A stretch of DNA of 64,000 nt from contig NZ_HG964497.1 of assembly GCF_000613125.1 (NCBI RefSeq), forward strand, positions 4,810,378-4,874,377, read 5' to 3'. Shown piece after piece: positions 35,562 through 44,690 of the stretch. How positions within the stretch are numbered: position 1 is the first letter of the stretch; each line of letters begins with the position of its first letter. This stretch comes from Bacillus sp. EB01. GTDB taxonomy: Bacteria > Bacillota > Bacilli > Bacillales > Cytobacillaceae. A program made the translations under genes and the position numbers. Under the pieces are notes generated by a model. It was not told the DNA's origin. It ran no database searches and saw only the letters and a list, made by a program, of their open reading frames with translations.

Positions 35562-36761
35562 ATGCCATCAAAACGCCGTTTATTTACTTCTGAATCAGTT
35601 ACAGAAGGTCATCCAGATAAAATCTGCGACCAAATTTCTGATTCGATTTTAGACGCAATCCTGGAAAAAGACGCAAATGCCCGTGTAGCAGCTGAAACGT
35701 CTGTTACAACCGGTCTAGTCCTCGTAGCAGGGGAAATTACTACTTCAACGTATGTTGATATTCCAAAAATTGTCCGTGAAACAATTAGGGAGATTGGTTA
35801 TACACGTGCCAAATATGGCTTTGACGCTGATACCTGCGCAGTATTAACCGCAATTGACGAGCAATCTGCCGATATCGCACTAGGTGTTGACCAGGCATTG
35901 GAAGCCCGTGAAGGCCAAATGAGTGATGAGGAAATTGAAGCGATTGGTGCGGGTGACCAGGGCCTTATGTTCGGCTTTGCCTGCAACGAGACCGAAGAGC
36001 TAATGCCGCTTCCTATTTCACTTGCGCATAAACTGTCACGCAGGCTGGCTGAAGTACGTAAAAACGAAACACTTGCATACTTGCGCCCGGATGGGAAAAC
36101 TCAAGTAACGGTTGAATACGATGAAAACGACAAGCCAGTTCGTATTGATACCATTGTTATCTCCACCCAGCACAGTCAAAAGGCAACACTAGAGCAAATT
36201 CAAAAAGATTTGAAAGAACATGTTATTAACCCTGTTGTTCCTTCTGATTTAATTGATGAAAACACTAAGTATTTCATCAATCCAACTGGCCGTTTTGTTA
36301 TCGGTGGACCTCAAGGGGATGCCGGTCTCACAGGCCGTAAAATCATTGTTGATACGTACGGCGGTTATGCCCGCCACGGCGGGGGAGCATTCTCCGGTAA
36401 AGATCCAACAAAAGTTGACCGTTCCGCTGCCTATGCAGCCCGGTATGTTGCTAAAAATATTGTAGCGGCAGGCCTTGCAGAAAAAGTTGAAGTCCAGCTT
36501 GCCTATGCCATCGGTGTAGCGCGCCCAGTATCAATTTCTATTGATACTTTCGGAACTGGTACAGTAAATGAAGACATCCTGATTGAACTAGTTGAATCTA
36601 ACTTCGACCTGCGTCCTGCTGGTATTATCAATATGCTTGATTTGCGCAAGCCAATTTACAGGCAGACAGCTGCCTACGGGCACTTTGGCCGCAATGATGT
36701 TGACCTCCCTTGGGAGCGTACCGATAAGGCAGCGATTTTAAAGGAACAAGCATCTAAATAG
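35562..36761 (+). CDS. metK: S-adenosylmethionine synthetase
   Basis: Makes SAM from methionine and ATP. The 399-aa protein has [12 protein letters not shown] (residues 16-27), the [12 protein letters not shown] motif (about 127-138), and [16 protein letters not shown] (about 273-288). The ATG has ATAGGAGGAA in front. It is controlled by the S-box riboswitch upstream. SAM made here feeds the methyl cycle that LuxS recycles. Confidence 0.98.
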   Translation: MPSKRRLFTSESVTEGHPDKICDQISDSILDAILEKDANARVAAETSVTTGLVLVAGEITTSTYVDIPKIVRETIREIGYTRAKYGFDADTCAVLTAIDEQSADIALGVDQALEAREGQMSDEEIEAIGAGDQGLMFGFACNETEELMPLPISLAHKLSRRLAEVRKNETLAYLRPDGKTQVTVEYDENDKPVRIDTIVISTQHSQKATLEQIQKDLKEHVINPVVPSDLIDENTKYFINPTGRFVIGGPQGDAGLTGRKIIVDTYGGYARHGGGAFSGKDPTKVDRSAAYAARYVAKNIVAAGLAEKVEVQLAYAIGVARPVSISIDTFGTGTVNEDILIELVESNFDLRPAGIINMLDLRKPIYRQTAAYGHFGRNDVDLPWERTDKAAILKEQASK

Positions 36762-36771
36762 GTTCAAATAT

Positions 36772-36805
36772 CGGGGGTTACATGATGATGTAACTCCCGT
36801 TTTTC
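36772..36805 (+). terminator. Terminator after metK
   Basis: CGGGGGTTACAT pairs with ATGTAACTCCCG (one wobble) around GATG, followed by TTTTTCTTTTT. Confidence 0.88.
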
Positions 36806-37030
36806 TTTTTCGTCAAATTGTCTGATGGTGTTTGAAGCAATTTTTCTGGGTAGTAGTATCCATAGCAGGGAAGAGCTATTAAGAAGCAGCCGTGGCTAAT
36901 TTTTCCTGCAGCTATCTATGCCATTTTTTACAGAAAAATGATAGTATAATATGGCATGCCGAAAATAAAAGGCATAGTAATTCTACCATGCGTAAATAAA
37001 ATGCAATGATCGGAGTAGGTGAACTACATA

Positions 37031-38923
37031 ATGTGCGGTTTTATAGGTTGTGTCCATGAAAAGCCACAAAGTTATTCAGGTGAAGACAAACAGCTATTTA
37101 AAAACATGAATGATATCATCACACACAGGGGTCCTGATGATGATGGTTACTATTTTGATGAACATATCCAGTTTGGGTTTAGACGCCTAAGCATTATTGA
37201 TATTGAATGCGGAGCTCAGCCGCTTACTTATGAAAATGAGCGATATTGGATTATTTTTAATGGAGAAATCTACAACTATGTTGAGCTTCGTGATGAGCTG
37301 TTAAAAGAGGGATTAAATTTTGCTACACATTCTGATACAGAAGTCATCATTGCTTTATACAGCCATCTGAAGGAAAAAGCCGTTGACAGGCTTCGTGGCA
37401 TGTTTGCGTTTGTAATTTGGGATAAGCAAGAAAAAGTATTGTTCGGAGCACGAGACCACTTTGGTATTAAGCCATTCTTTTATCATGAAGAAGGTGGAAA
37501 GACCTACTTTGCTTCTGAAAAGAAAAGTATTTTGCTTGCCTTAGATAAAAAGGAAATGAACTACGATTCACTTCAGCATTATTTGACCTATCAGTTTGTC
37601 CCTGAACCAGAGACGATGACAGAAGGTATTCATAAGCTTGAACCTGGCCACTACTTTATTAAAAAAGCAGGCAAGCCAATGGAAATTAAACGGTACTGGA
37701 AGGCTCGTTTTTCACCGGTCGCAAAGTCCGAGGATGATTTTACGAAAGAAATCCGTGATATCCTCTTCGATTCAGTCAAAATCCATATGCGTTCCGATGT
37801 TCCTGTAGGCTCATTCCTTTCAGGCGGGATTGACTCATCTATCATCGCTGCGATTGCCAAGGAGTTCCACCCTGCAATTAAGACGTTCTCTGTAGGATTT
37901 GAACGAAACGGCTTTAGCGAAATTGATGTCGCGAAGGAAACTGCGGAAAAGCTCGGTGTAGAGAATATCTCATATGTGATTACGCCTGAAGAATATATGA
38001 ATGAGATTCCTAAAATTATGTGGCATATGGATGACCCGCTGGCTGATCCGGCTTGCGTGCCGCTTTATTTTGTTGCCCGTGAAGCAAGGAAGCATGTTAC
38101 CGTTGTCCTGTCGGGGGAAGGTGCGGACGAATTGTTCGGCGGCTACAATATTTACCGCGAACCAGGCGACCTGCAAGTTTTCAATAAAATTCCGCGTGTC
38201 GGCAAAGTCCTTTTAAAAGGGATAGCAGGAATCATGCCTGAAGGAACAAAAGGAAAGAGCTTTATAGAGCGTGGAGTAACTCCAATGGAGGAACGCTACA
38301 TTGGAAATGCGAAAATGTTCTCCGAGGACGAAAAGCGCGAACTTCTTAATGTATACAAAAATGGCCTTGATTTTACTGACATTACAAAACGGCTTTATGC
38401 GGAGAGTACCGGATACAATCCTGTTGACCGTATGCAATATATTGATATTCATACCTGGATGCGGGGAGATATTCTTTTAAAAGCAGACAGAGTGACAATG
38501 GCACATTCTCTGGAGCTTCGTGTACCGTTTCTTGATAAAGAAGTATTCCGGGTAGCATCGCAAATTCCATCAGACTTAAAAACAGCTAATGGAACGACGA
38601 AATACATTTTGCGGAAAGCAGCCGAGAGCTTTGTGCCAGCGCACGTTCTGGACAGGAAGAAGCTTGGTTTCCCTGTACCAATCCGCCACTGGCTCAAGGA
38701 TGAAATGAATACTTGGGCGAAGGACATCATCCGTGAAAGCAATACAGATCATCTATTCAATAAGCAGTATGTATTGAACCTGCTCGATGACCATTGCCAA
38801 GGCAAAGCAGACAACAGCCGGAAAATCTGGACTGTTCTTATGTTTATGGTTTGGCACCAAGTCTTTGTTGAAGAGAAGTATTCGTTTGGTCAAACCAGCG
38901 AGATCCAAGCCGCGAGAAATTAA
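37031..38923 (+). CDS. asnB: Asparagine synthetase, glutamine-hydrolysing
   Basis: 630-aa two-domain enzyme. The N-terminal glutaminase uses Cys2 (MCGFIGCV), so the ATG at 37031 is required and the four extra codons upstream are not part of the gene. The C-terminal synthetase domain has the PP-loop SGGIDSS (about 264-270) and GEGADELFGGY (about 364). It makes asparagine from aspartate, glutamine and ATP. A TATAAT at 36945-36950 is a possible -10 box. Position after metK matches B. subtilis asnB. Confidence 0.96.
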   Translation: MCGFIGCVHEKPQSYSGEDKQLFKNMNDIITHRGPDDDGYYFDEHIQFGFRRLSIIDIECGAQPLTYENERYWIIFNGEIYNYVELRDELLKEGLNFATHSDTEVIIALYSHLKEKAVDRLRGMFAFVIWDKQEKVLFGARDHFGIKPFFYHEEGGKTYFASEKKSILLALDKKEMNYDSLQHYLTYQFVPEPETMTEGIHKLEPGHYFIKKAGKPMEIKRYWKARFSPVAKSEDDFTKEIRDILFDSVKIHMRSDVPVGSFLSGGIDSSIIAAIAKEFHPAIKTFSVGFERNGFSEIDVAKETAEKLGVENISYVITPEEYMNEIPKIMWHMDDPLADPACVPLYFVAREARKHVTVVLSGEGADELFGGYNIYREPGDLQVFNKIPRVGKVLLKGIAGIMPEGTKGKSFIERGVTPMEERYIGNAKMFSEDEKRELLNVYKNGLDFTDITKRLYAESTGYNPVDRMQYIDIHTWMRGDILLKADRVTMAHSLELRVPFLDKEVFRVASQIPSDLKTANGTTKYILRKAAESFVPAHVLDRKKLGFPVPIRHWLKDEMNTWAKDIIRESNTDHLFNKQYVLNLLDDHCQGKADNSRKIWTVLMFMVWHQVFVEEKYSFGQTSEIQAARN

Positions 38924-38925
38924 TC

Positions 38926-39074
38926 GGAAAAGCGCAAGCGCCTTGGTCAGCGCCGTATGGACTGGAGGGCCTCGAAGGAGATAAAGGAAACACGATGAGC
39001 GTTAGCGAATCGATGTTGACTTATCGTAACGAGGGGACCGAAGTGCACTAGGCTCTAGGCGCTGGAGCTAGACA
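38926..39074 (+). repeat. Dispersed intergenic repeat, 149-bp copy
   Basis: Nearly identical to the copy at 32557-32700, with the complete start AAAAGCGCAAGCGCC and end GGCGCTGGAGCTAGACA. The ends are partly complementary (AGCGCC / GGCGCT), so the transcript could fold back. It directly follows asnB. Confidence 0.82.
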
Positions 39075-39084
39075 GTTCTCAATT

Positions 39085-39119
39085 AAAAGGAGGCGACCCA
39101 GCCGGGTCAGCCTCCTTCT
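39085..39119. terminator. Terminator between asnB and ytoA
   Basis: AAGGAGGC-GACCC pairs with GGGTC-A-GCCTCCTT. The minus-strand tail is CTTTTAATT. It ends ytoA and may also end asnB transcripts. Confidence 0.75.
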
Positions 39120-39128
39120 CTATAATAA

Positions 39129-39653
39129 TCATTCCTTGTTTCCTTGAGATACGGCTTTGTAATACTGGGCCTTTTCTGCGTATTCCTTTGTAATTCTTTG
39201 CATCTCCCGGATATCATCCTCATTCAGTTCCCTAATGACCTTTGCCGGCCTGCCGAGGGCCAGTGTGCCAGGCGGGATTTTTTTGCCAGGCGTAACAAGG
39301 CTTCCAGCACCTATAAATGCACCTTCGCCTATTTCAGCTTTATCCATGACAATTGAGCCCATTCCAACAAGGGAATTCTTGCGAAGAATACAGCTGTGTA
39401 AAATGCATTGATGCCCCACAGTTACCTCATCTTCAATGATAAGCGGGTTATTCGGGCTCTGGTGAAGGACAGAGTTGTCCTGTATACTGACTTTTTTACC
39501 AATGATAGTTGGAGCGATGTCACCACGGATTACGGTGTTGTACCATACACTTGATTCCGGGCCGATTTCAACATCACCACTTATGGTCACAAAATCTGCG
39601 ATGAATGCCGTATTATGTATTTGTGGATACTTCCCTTTATATGGGTAAATCAT
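39129..39653 (-). CDS. ytoA: Gamma-carbonic-anhydrase-like protein YtoA
   Basis: 174-aa trimeric left-handed beta-helix protein with hexapeptide repeats (for example ISGDVEIGPESSVWYNTVIRG). Histidines in the right places for metal binding are His66 and His87/His92 (VLHQS, VGHQCILHS). Family members include gamma carbonic anhydrases and acyltransferase-like proteins, so activity is not certain. The ATG is preceded by AAAGGAG. Confidence 0.87.
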   Translation of the reverse strand: MIYPYKGKYPQIHNTAFIADFVTISGDVEIGPESSVWYNTVIRGDIAPTIIGKKVSIQDNSVLHQSPNNPLIIEDEVTVGHQCILHSCILRKNSLVGMGSIVMDKAEIGEGAFIGAGSLVTPGKKIPPGTLALGRPAKVIRELNEDDIREMQRITKEYAEKAQYYKAVSQGNKE

Positions 39654-39681
39654 TTTGACACTCCTTTAATACAAGCTATAT

Positions 39682-39861
39682 AAGATGAACTAATGAATCT
39701 TATCTTAATTGGAGCGGAAGGCGCGAAGACTCCTGTGGGAGCAGCGGGACAGGTGAGACCCCGCAGGCGAAAAGCGCCGAGGAGGCTCACCGCCCGCCCC
39801 GCGGAAAGCGAAGCGCCTGGAGCGGAAATTAAAAAGCAGCTTAAACTAATTAGTTCATCTT
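39682..39861. mobile_element. 180-bp MITE-like element with 13-bp terminal inverted repeats
   Basis: The ends AAGATGAACTAAT (39682-39694) and ATTAGTTCATCTT (39849-39861) are perfect inverted repeats. Between them is a GC-rich segment, GGAGCGGAAGGCGCGAAGAC to AGCGCCTGGAGCGGAAATT, which I recall as a dispersed repeat of many Bacillus genomes. There is no ORF inside, so it cannot move by itself. No target duplication was identified with confidence. Confidence 0.55.
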
Positions 39862-39976
39862 TTATACGATTATTGTAACGAAGCCACAGAAAGATGCAAA
39901 GCATATTGGGTTTTTAAGAGACATAAGTGTGATATAGTACTTTAATGAACAGTTCGGTCTTTAGGAGGAATTTCGT

Positions 39977-40780
39977 ATGTGGAAATGGGAAGCAGACGGT
40001 GAAGCAAAAGCAGTAATTGTCATCGTTCATGGGGCAATGGAGCACCACCGCCGCTATGGCTGGCTGATTGAAATGTGGAGAACATCCGGTTTTCATGTAA
40101 TTATGGGTGATCTTCCCGGACAGGGAATGACAACACGATCAAGCCGCGGCCATATCGATTCCTTCGATGATTATTTGGTTGAAGTAAAGGATTGGATTCA
40201 AGCAGCATATACATATGGCCTGCCTGTGTTTTTGCTGGGGCATAGCATGGGTGGATTAATTTCGATACGGCTTTTGCAAGAAGAACAACTTACTCTGGCA
40301 GGAGTCATTCTGTCTTCGCCTTGCCTGGGTCTCATTCACCAGCCTTCCAAGGTTATTAATGGCCTTTCTTATGGTTTGAATGTAGTTTTCCCATCCCTTC
40401 GCATGAATTCGGGACTCACTGTCCAGATGGCTACCCGGAACAAAGATGTCCAGGAAGCAGATTCAAATGATACTTTGTACGTTACCAAGGTATCTGTCCG
40501 CTGGTACCGTGAACTGCAGGACGCTATGAAAACGGCATTTGAAGAGCTTGATAAAACTCAGGATACGCCAACTCTTGTCATGCAGGCTGGGGATGACCTG
40601 ATCGTAAATAAAAAGGCAGTCAGCACCTGGTTCAATCATGCTCCGCTATCTGAAAAACGTTATAAAGAGTGGCCAGGTTTGTACCATGAAATTTTCAACG
40701 AGCCAGAGCGTGAGCAAGTGTTTCAATACTCAATTGATTTTGTTCATAGCCAATTGCGCGCAATCGGTTATGTTCTTTAG
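39977..40780 (+). CDS. ytpA: YtpA, monoacylglycerol-lipase-like phospholipase
   Basis: 267-aa alpha/beta hydrolase of the YtpA/PldB (serine aminopeptidase S33) group. The oxyanion segment is VHGAMEHHRRYG (about 18-29), the nucleophile elbow GHSMGG (about 88-93), the acid in AGDDLIV and the histidine in LYHEIFNEP. B. subtilis YtpA has lysophospholipase activity linked to bacilysocin. The ATG is preceded by TTAGGAGG. ytpB follows on the same strand, as in B. subtilis, but a terminator and a tandem array lie between them. Confidence 0.88.
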   Translation: MWKWEADGEAKAVIVIVHGAMEHHRRYGWLIEMWRTSGFHVIMGDLPGQGMTTRSSRGHIDSFDDYLVEVKDWIQAAYTYGLPVFLLGHSMGGLISIRLLQEEQLTLAGVILSSPCLGLIHQPSKVINGLSYGLNVVFPSLRMNSGLTVQMATRNKDVQEADSNDTLYVTKVSVRWYRELQDAMKTAFEELDKTQDTPTLVMQAGDDLIVNKKAVSTWFNHAPLSEKRYKEWPGLYHEIFNEPEREQVFQYSIDFVHSQLRAIGYVL

Positions 40781-40785
40781 AAAGT

Positions 40786-40832
40786 AGGAGGGAGCTCCGT
40801 CGTTTTTTTAGGTCTCCCTCCTTTATTATTTT
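40786..40832 (+). terminator. Terminator after ytpA
   Basis: Perfect 9-bp stem AGGAGGGAG / CTCCCTCCT with a long loop, then TTATTATTTT. Confidence 0.7.
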
Positions 40833-40835
40833 CGG

Positions 40836-40941
40836 TGAAGGACGGTTGGACACGATTTTAAGGACTGTTCCCGTCTTCATAGGCTTGATGAAGGACGGCT
40901 AGGACTTATTTTAAAGTCTGTTCCCGTCTTCATTAGTAAAT
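40836..40941 (+). repeat. Tandem array 1: two 53-bp units
   Basis: Units start TGAAGGACGG at 40836 and 40889 and both contain CTGTTCCCGTCTTCAT. The GAAGGACGG start can pair with the CCGTCTTC part, so each unit may fold into a hairpin. It lies between the ytpA terminator and ytpB. Confidence 0.85.
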
Positions 40942-41011
40942 TAAAGGAAACACTAGAATCCAGCATACTTTTTTAAAAAAAGTGCAAATACAAGTAGGTG
41001 ATTTAGAATTG

Positions 41012-42079
41012 ATGATTCCAGCAAAACCAGTCAGCCTGATGGCTCTAAGTTATAGAAAGATATTCCCTGCTGTAAAGGAAGAATTGGCTTATTGGAAACA
41101 GCGGGCAGAAGCAATTCCGAATCATGAGCTCCGTAATCAGGCAATTGCAAGTATCAACACCAAAACGTTTCATTGCGAGGGCGGCTCCATCATTGCTTTA
41201 ATTGCAAAAAACGAGTATAGAAAGGCAATTAAGTTTATTGTCGCCTATCAAACCATCAGTGATTACCTAGATAACCTTTGTGATCGCAGTACCTCACTTG
41301 ATCCCGATGATTTTGCCGCGCTTCACGATGCTATGTTTGATGCCCTCTTGCCTGGGCCAACCCTTGGGGATTATTACAGCAAAAGGGAAGATAAGAATGA
41401 TGGTGGTTATTTAGCCGATCTCGTTGGCACTTGTAAACAAGTTCTTCAATCCGTAAGCAGTTATCCTGTGATCGTGGATCATCTTCTCGATCTTTGTGGC
41501 TATTACTGTGAACTGCAGGTCCACAAACACGTTCACCCCGATGAAAGGGAAGGACGGTTAAAGGAATGGTTTAGCCGCCATAAAAAAAGTATGCCTGAGA
41601 TGGATTGGTATGAGTTTTCTGCTTGTTCCGGCTCGACACTGGGTATTTTTTGCCTGGTTTCCTATGCGATAGGAAGTCCGATGGGGGAGGAGAATGCCAA
41701 AAAAGTAGTCAATGGTTATTTCCCCTATATTCAGGGGCTCCATATTTTATTGGATTATTTTATTGATCAAGATGAGGACAGGCTTGGCGGAGATCTCAAT
41801 TTTTGTTTTTATTATCAAGATCAGGAAGTCCTGTTCAATCGGCTGCTCCATTTTATGGAGGAAGCTGATCGCCACACAGAAGGGCTTCCACATCAGCAGT
41901 TTCATATGATGATTAATCGAGGACTTTTGGGATTGTATTTGTCAGACAGTAAGGTGCAAAGCCAGGAGGGTGTCAGGAAGCTTGCTAAAAAAATTATAAA
42001 AGCGGGCGGCCCTGTAAGTAAATTCTTTTATATGAACGGGCTGGCATACAGGTTTTTTCAAAAAGTCCGTTTGAACTAG
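41012..42079 (+). CDS. ytpB: Tetraprenyl-beta-curcumene synthase YtpB
   Basis: 355-aa soluble terpene synthase of the YtpB family (DUF2600), which makes C35 terpenes from heptaprenyl diphosphate in Bacillus. Conserved Asp-rich parts are visible: SDYLDNLCDRSTSLDPDDF (about 83-101) and LDYFIDQDEDRLGGDLNF (about 248). The SACSGSTLGIF segment is also family-typical. Start is uncertain among GTG 40982, TTG 41009 and ATG 41012; alignment by eye with B. subtilis YtpB favours the last, and AGGTG lies 11 bases before it. Heptaprenyl diphosphate is also the likely MenA substrate. Confidence 0.9.
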   Translation: MIPAKPVSLMALSYRKIFPAVKEELAYWKQRAEAIPNHELRNQAIASINTKTFHCEGGSIIALIAKNEYRKAIKFIVAYQTISDYLDNLCDRSTSLDPDDFAALHDAMFDALLPGPTLGDYYSKREDKNDGGYLADLVGTCKQVLQSVSSYPVIVDHLLDLCGYYCELQVHKHVHPDEREGRLKEWFSRHKKSMPEMDWYEFSACSGSTLGIFCLVSYAIGSPMGEENAKKVVNGYFPYIQGLHILLDYFIDQDEDRLGGDLNFCFYYQDQEVLFNRLLHFMEEADRHTEGLPHQQFHMMINRGLLGLYLSDSKVQSQEGVRKLAKKIIKAGGPVSKFFYMNGLAYRFFQKVRLN

Positions 42080-42150
42080 CTTAGGTAGAGACTGATTAAA
42101 ATTAAGCATCATGGAGAGTATGACCCGTAAAACGTCCGTTCAAGAAGTAA

Positions 42151-42325
42151 ATGTACCCTAACAAGCTGCATTGAATGGTTTTGAGCTCTAAGGCTAGTCA
42201 AAATGTACCCAACAAGCTGTATTGGAATTGTTTTGAGCTCTAAGGCAGGCCAAAATGTACCCAACAAGTTGTATTGGAATCGTTTTGAACTATGAAGCCA
42301 GGCAAAATGTACCCAATAAACCAGG
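42151..42325 (+). repeat. Tandem array 2: three 52-bp units and a partial fourth
   Basis: Units start ATGTACCC at 42151, 42203, 42255 and 42307, exactly 52 bp apart. Each contains AACAAG(C/T)TG(C/T)ATTG and TTTTGA(G/A)CT. The array fills the gap between the convergent genes ytpB and ytqB. Confidence 0.92.
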
Positions 42326-42384
42326 GCATAATACCGCTGCCACGCAATTTTAAATTTAGGTGGCAAACCAAGTTAAATTAAATC

Positions 42385-42415
42385 GAAAAAGGCATTCGCA
42401 TAAGCGAATGCCTTA
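42385..42415 (-). terminator. Terminator of ytqB
   Basis: Perfect 11-bp stem AAGGCATTCGC / GCGAATGCCTT with a 4-nt loop and a T run on the minus strand. It overlaps the ytqB stop codon. Confidence 0.88.
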
Positions 42416-42985
42416 TCTCTTTTCAATGGCTACAATAAAGGGAGGATTGTTTTTCTGATTGATGAAACCGTATTGCAGGACATGCGCCTGTTTTTGGTCG
42501 AGCCCACCAGCAAATTTAAGCAAACCGTCACGTTCTTCCTCGCCTCCATCATGTCCATGATAGACGACAAGAACGATAATACCTCCGGGTTTTAGCATTG
42601 CAAATAGCTGTTCAACAGCCGAAATGGTTGTCCCCGGTCTGGTTATTATGCTTTTGTCGCTGCCCGGAAGGTAACCAAGATTAAAAATGGCAGCGTGTAT
42701 CTTGCCATGAAAGCTCGCAGGAATACACGAAGATACAAGCTCATGGCCTGTTTGGAACAGCTTTACCCTGTCAGCTATCCCGCTTTGTTCAAGCCGGGCA
42801 GAGGTAGAGCTAATTGCTTCAGGCTGAATATCGAGAGAGAAAACAGTACCGGTTTCTCCAACAAGATTGCCCAGGTACAGAGTATCATGTCCGTTTCCCA
42901 TCGTTGCATCGACCGCGCTGCCGCCTTCCTCAACGGCTTTTTGTAATAGCCCTCTTGCGAAAGGGAGGATTCCGTCAAGCTTCAT
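42413..42985 (-). CDS. ytqB: SAM-dependent methyltransferase YtqB
   Basis: 190-aa class I methyltransferase (rRNA-MTase family) with the SAM motif VDATMGNGHDTLYL (about 25-38) and FNLGYLPGSDKS (about 100). The YtqB family has been linked to tRNA wobble-uridine modification (mnm5s2U methylation, MnmM), consistent with a neighbouring radical SAM gene. The frame extends upstream into ytqA, but the family start is the ATG at 42985, with AAAGGATG before it, 16 bases after the ytqA stop. Confidence 0.88.
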   Translation of the reverse strand: MKLDGILPFARGLLQKAVEEGGSAVDATMGNGHDTLYLGNLVGETGTVFSLDIQPEAISSTSARLEQSGIADRVKLFQTGHELVSSCIPASFHGKIHAAIFNLGYLPGSDKSIITRPGTTISAVEQLFAMLKPGGIIVLVVYHGHDGGEEERDGLLKFAGGLDQKQAHVLQYGFINQKNNPPFIVAIEKR

Positions 42986-43001
42986 AGTAAACATCCTTTT
43001 T

Positions 43002-43964
43002 TCATATCGAAACTTCCACCTTTTTGTAAAACTTTCCTTGCCAGCTGTTACGGCGCAGCAGTTCAGCGTCAATTGCGTTTAAGACCTCCCATTTATTCAC
43101 ACTCCACATGGGACCGATCATGAGATTGATTGGCCCGTCACCGGTTATCCGATGGATAATCATTTCTGGCGGCAGTGCCTCAAGCTGATCACAGACAAGG
43201 TTGATGTACTCGTCAAAGGACAAAAACTCAAGCATGCCTTTTTCATATTGTTTCACCATTGGTGTTCCTTTAAGAAGGTGAAGAAGATGGATTTTTATTC
43301 CTTGTACATCTAGTTTTGCAACCTCTAGAGCCGTTTCCATCATCATATCAGTTGTTTCAAGAGGCAGGCCGTTAATAATATGGGTACAGATTCGGATTCC
43401 ATGTTTTCTAAGTTTTTCAACGCCTTTTACATAACAGTCAAAGTCGTGAGCCCTGTTCACAATTTGAGCTGTCTTCTCATGTATAGTCTGCAGGCCAAGT
43501 TCAACCCAAAGGTAGGTCCTTCCATTCAACTCGGCAAGATACTCTACAACGTCATCAGGCAGGCAATCTGGCCGGGTTGCAATTGAAAGCCCAACTACGC
43601 CCTCTTTGTTAAGTACAGTTTCAAACTTTTCCCGCAGCTCGGAAACTGGAGCATGCGTATTTGTAAATGCCTGAAAATAGGCCATGTATTTGCCATCTTT
43701 CCATTTTGAATGCATCTTTGCCTTTATTTCATTGAATTGAACCTCAAGCTCATCGGTGCGCCTTCCTGCAAAATCCCCGGAACCTGCTGCACTGCAAAAT
43801 GTGCAGCCGCCATGGGCTACCGTGCCGTCACGGTTCGGACAATCAAAGCCGCCATCCAGGGCAATCTTGAATACTTTATGGCCAAACTGGCTTCGCAAGT
43901 GATAATTCCAGGAATGATACCGTTTATGGTCCAGTGCATAAGGGAAAGGGTTAGGATCTTTCAT
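43002..43964 (-). CDS. ytqA: Radical SAM protein YtqA
   Basis: 320-aa radical SAM enzyme of the YhcC/YtqA group. The cluster cysteines are Cys42, Cys54 and Cys57 (CPNRDGT ... GGCTFC). It also has LRKHGIRICTHIINGLPLE and the HLLHLLKGTPM segment of this family. It is co-directional with ytqB, 16 bases apart, so the pair is probably one operon. Reaction uncertain; a part in tRNA modification is plausible from the neighbour. No strong ribosome site precedes the ATG. Confidence 0.88.
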   Translation of the reverse strand: MKDPNPFPYALDHKRYHSWNYHLRSQFGHKVFKIALDGGFDCPNRDGTVAHGGCTFCSAAGSGDFAGRRTDELEVQFNEIKAKMHSKWKDGKYMAYFQAFTNTHAPVSELREKFETVLNKEGVVGLSIATRPDCLPDDVVEYLAELNGRTYLWVELGLQTIHEKTAQIVNRAHDFDCYVKGVEKLRKHGIRICTHIINGLPLETTDMMMETALEVAKLDVQGIKIHLLHLLKGTPMVKQYEKGMLEFLSFDEYINLVCDQLEALPPEMIIHRITGDGPINLMIGPMWSVNKWEVLNAIDAELLRRNSWQGKFYKKVEVSI

Positions 43965-44162
43965 TTGGGGTCACCCCATTGTTCATTAGTTTTGCCAAGC
44001 AATGGCATAAAATGAATTTTACCATGAAAGTGTAGGATGAGCCATTTCATTTCTTCCCAATAATATCGAGTGATAGTAAAAGCTATAGGAGACAAAATAA
44101 GAATGAAACTGCTTTACGCAGGTTCCGGTCCAAGGACTGATAAACCAGTAGGGGGGAATCCA

Positions 44163-44426
44163 ATGGCAACCCGCCAATCAATTGAAGACTACATCCATAG
44201 ATGCCAGGAAGCGATTGAGTTTGCACAGGATCAGTATAACCATACTGCAAGGCAGGAACATTATAACGCAGAGGGTTATACGCAAGCGTTGCAGACACTC
44301 GAGGATGCTTATAATGAGATGGCTGTTCTTGCCCTGAGTGCGAACTCGCAACAGCGCGAAAGGCTGAACAGGATGAGGCTTCAGCTTCAGCAAGTCCAGA
44401 ACGATCTTATTCTGCAGCGCTACTAG
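44163..44426 (+). CDS. ytzC: YtzC, DUF2524 family protein
   Basis: 87-aa cytoplasmic helical protein matching B. subtilis YtzC: MATRQSIEDYIHRCQEAIEF at the start, QEHYNAEGYTQALQTLEDA in the middle and LNRMRLQLQQVQNDLILQ at the end. Function unknown. The ATG at 44163 has TAGGGGGGAA before it; the longer frame from 44070 lacks family support. Confidence 0.87.
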   Translation: MATRQSIEDYIHRCQEAIEFAQDQYNHTARQEHYNAEGYTQALQTLEDAYNEMAVLALSANSQQRERLNRMRLQLQQVQNDLILQRY

Positions 44427-44439
44427 GGAGGCTAACTCA

Positions 44440-44607
44440 ATGAAAAAACGTTCGAAACAAAATAACCCGGAGCAAAAAACTCGCAATGGCTACAATAGCC
44501 AGGACGTAGAGGTAGGCACTGATCTTAACCTGATTGACAGGGCAAAGAAAGCGTATGAAAAGAAAGGCGGACAGCCGGTTAAATCAAAAATGCACGTTGA
44601 AAATTGA
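44440..44607 (+). CDS. Small basic hydrophilic protein of unknown function
   Basis: 55-codon ORF with ATG at 44440 and TGA at 44605-44607. The ribosome site AGGGAGG lies seven bases before the start, and it begins 13 bases after ytzC, so the two are likely co-transcribed. The peptide is charged: a KKRSKQNNPEQK start, then VEVGTDLNLIDRAKKAYEKK. Size and composition resemble minor spore proteins of Bacillus, but I do not recognise the family. A strong terminator follows. Confidence 0.7.
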   Translation: MKKRSKQNNPEQKTRNGYNSQDVEVGTDLNLIDRAKKAYEKKGGQPVKSKMHVEN

Positions 44608-44622
44608 TTGGGTGTTTTAGTT

Positions 44623-44655
44623 AAGGCAGGAACCACATCGGTTCCTGCCTTTTTA
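44623..44655 (+). terminator. Terminator after ytzC and the small gene
   Basis: Perfect 12-bp stem AAGGCAGGAACC / GGTTCCTGCCTT with a 5-nt loop and TTTTT. Confidence 0.92.
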
Positions 44656-44690
44656 TGTACCAACAATCTTTCCCACTGTATAAAAGAGAC

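Noticed and set aside
39693-39904. ORFs within the MITE-like element
   Set aside because: Both frames are low-complexity translations of the GC-rich repeat without ribosome sites.
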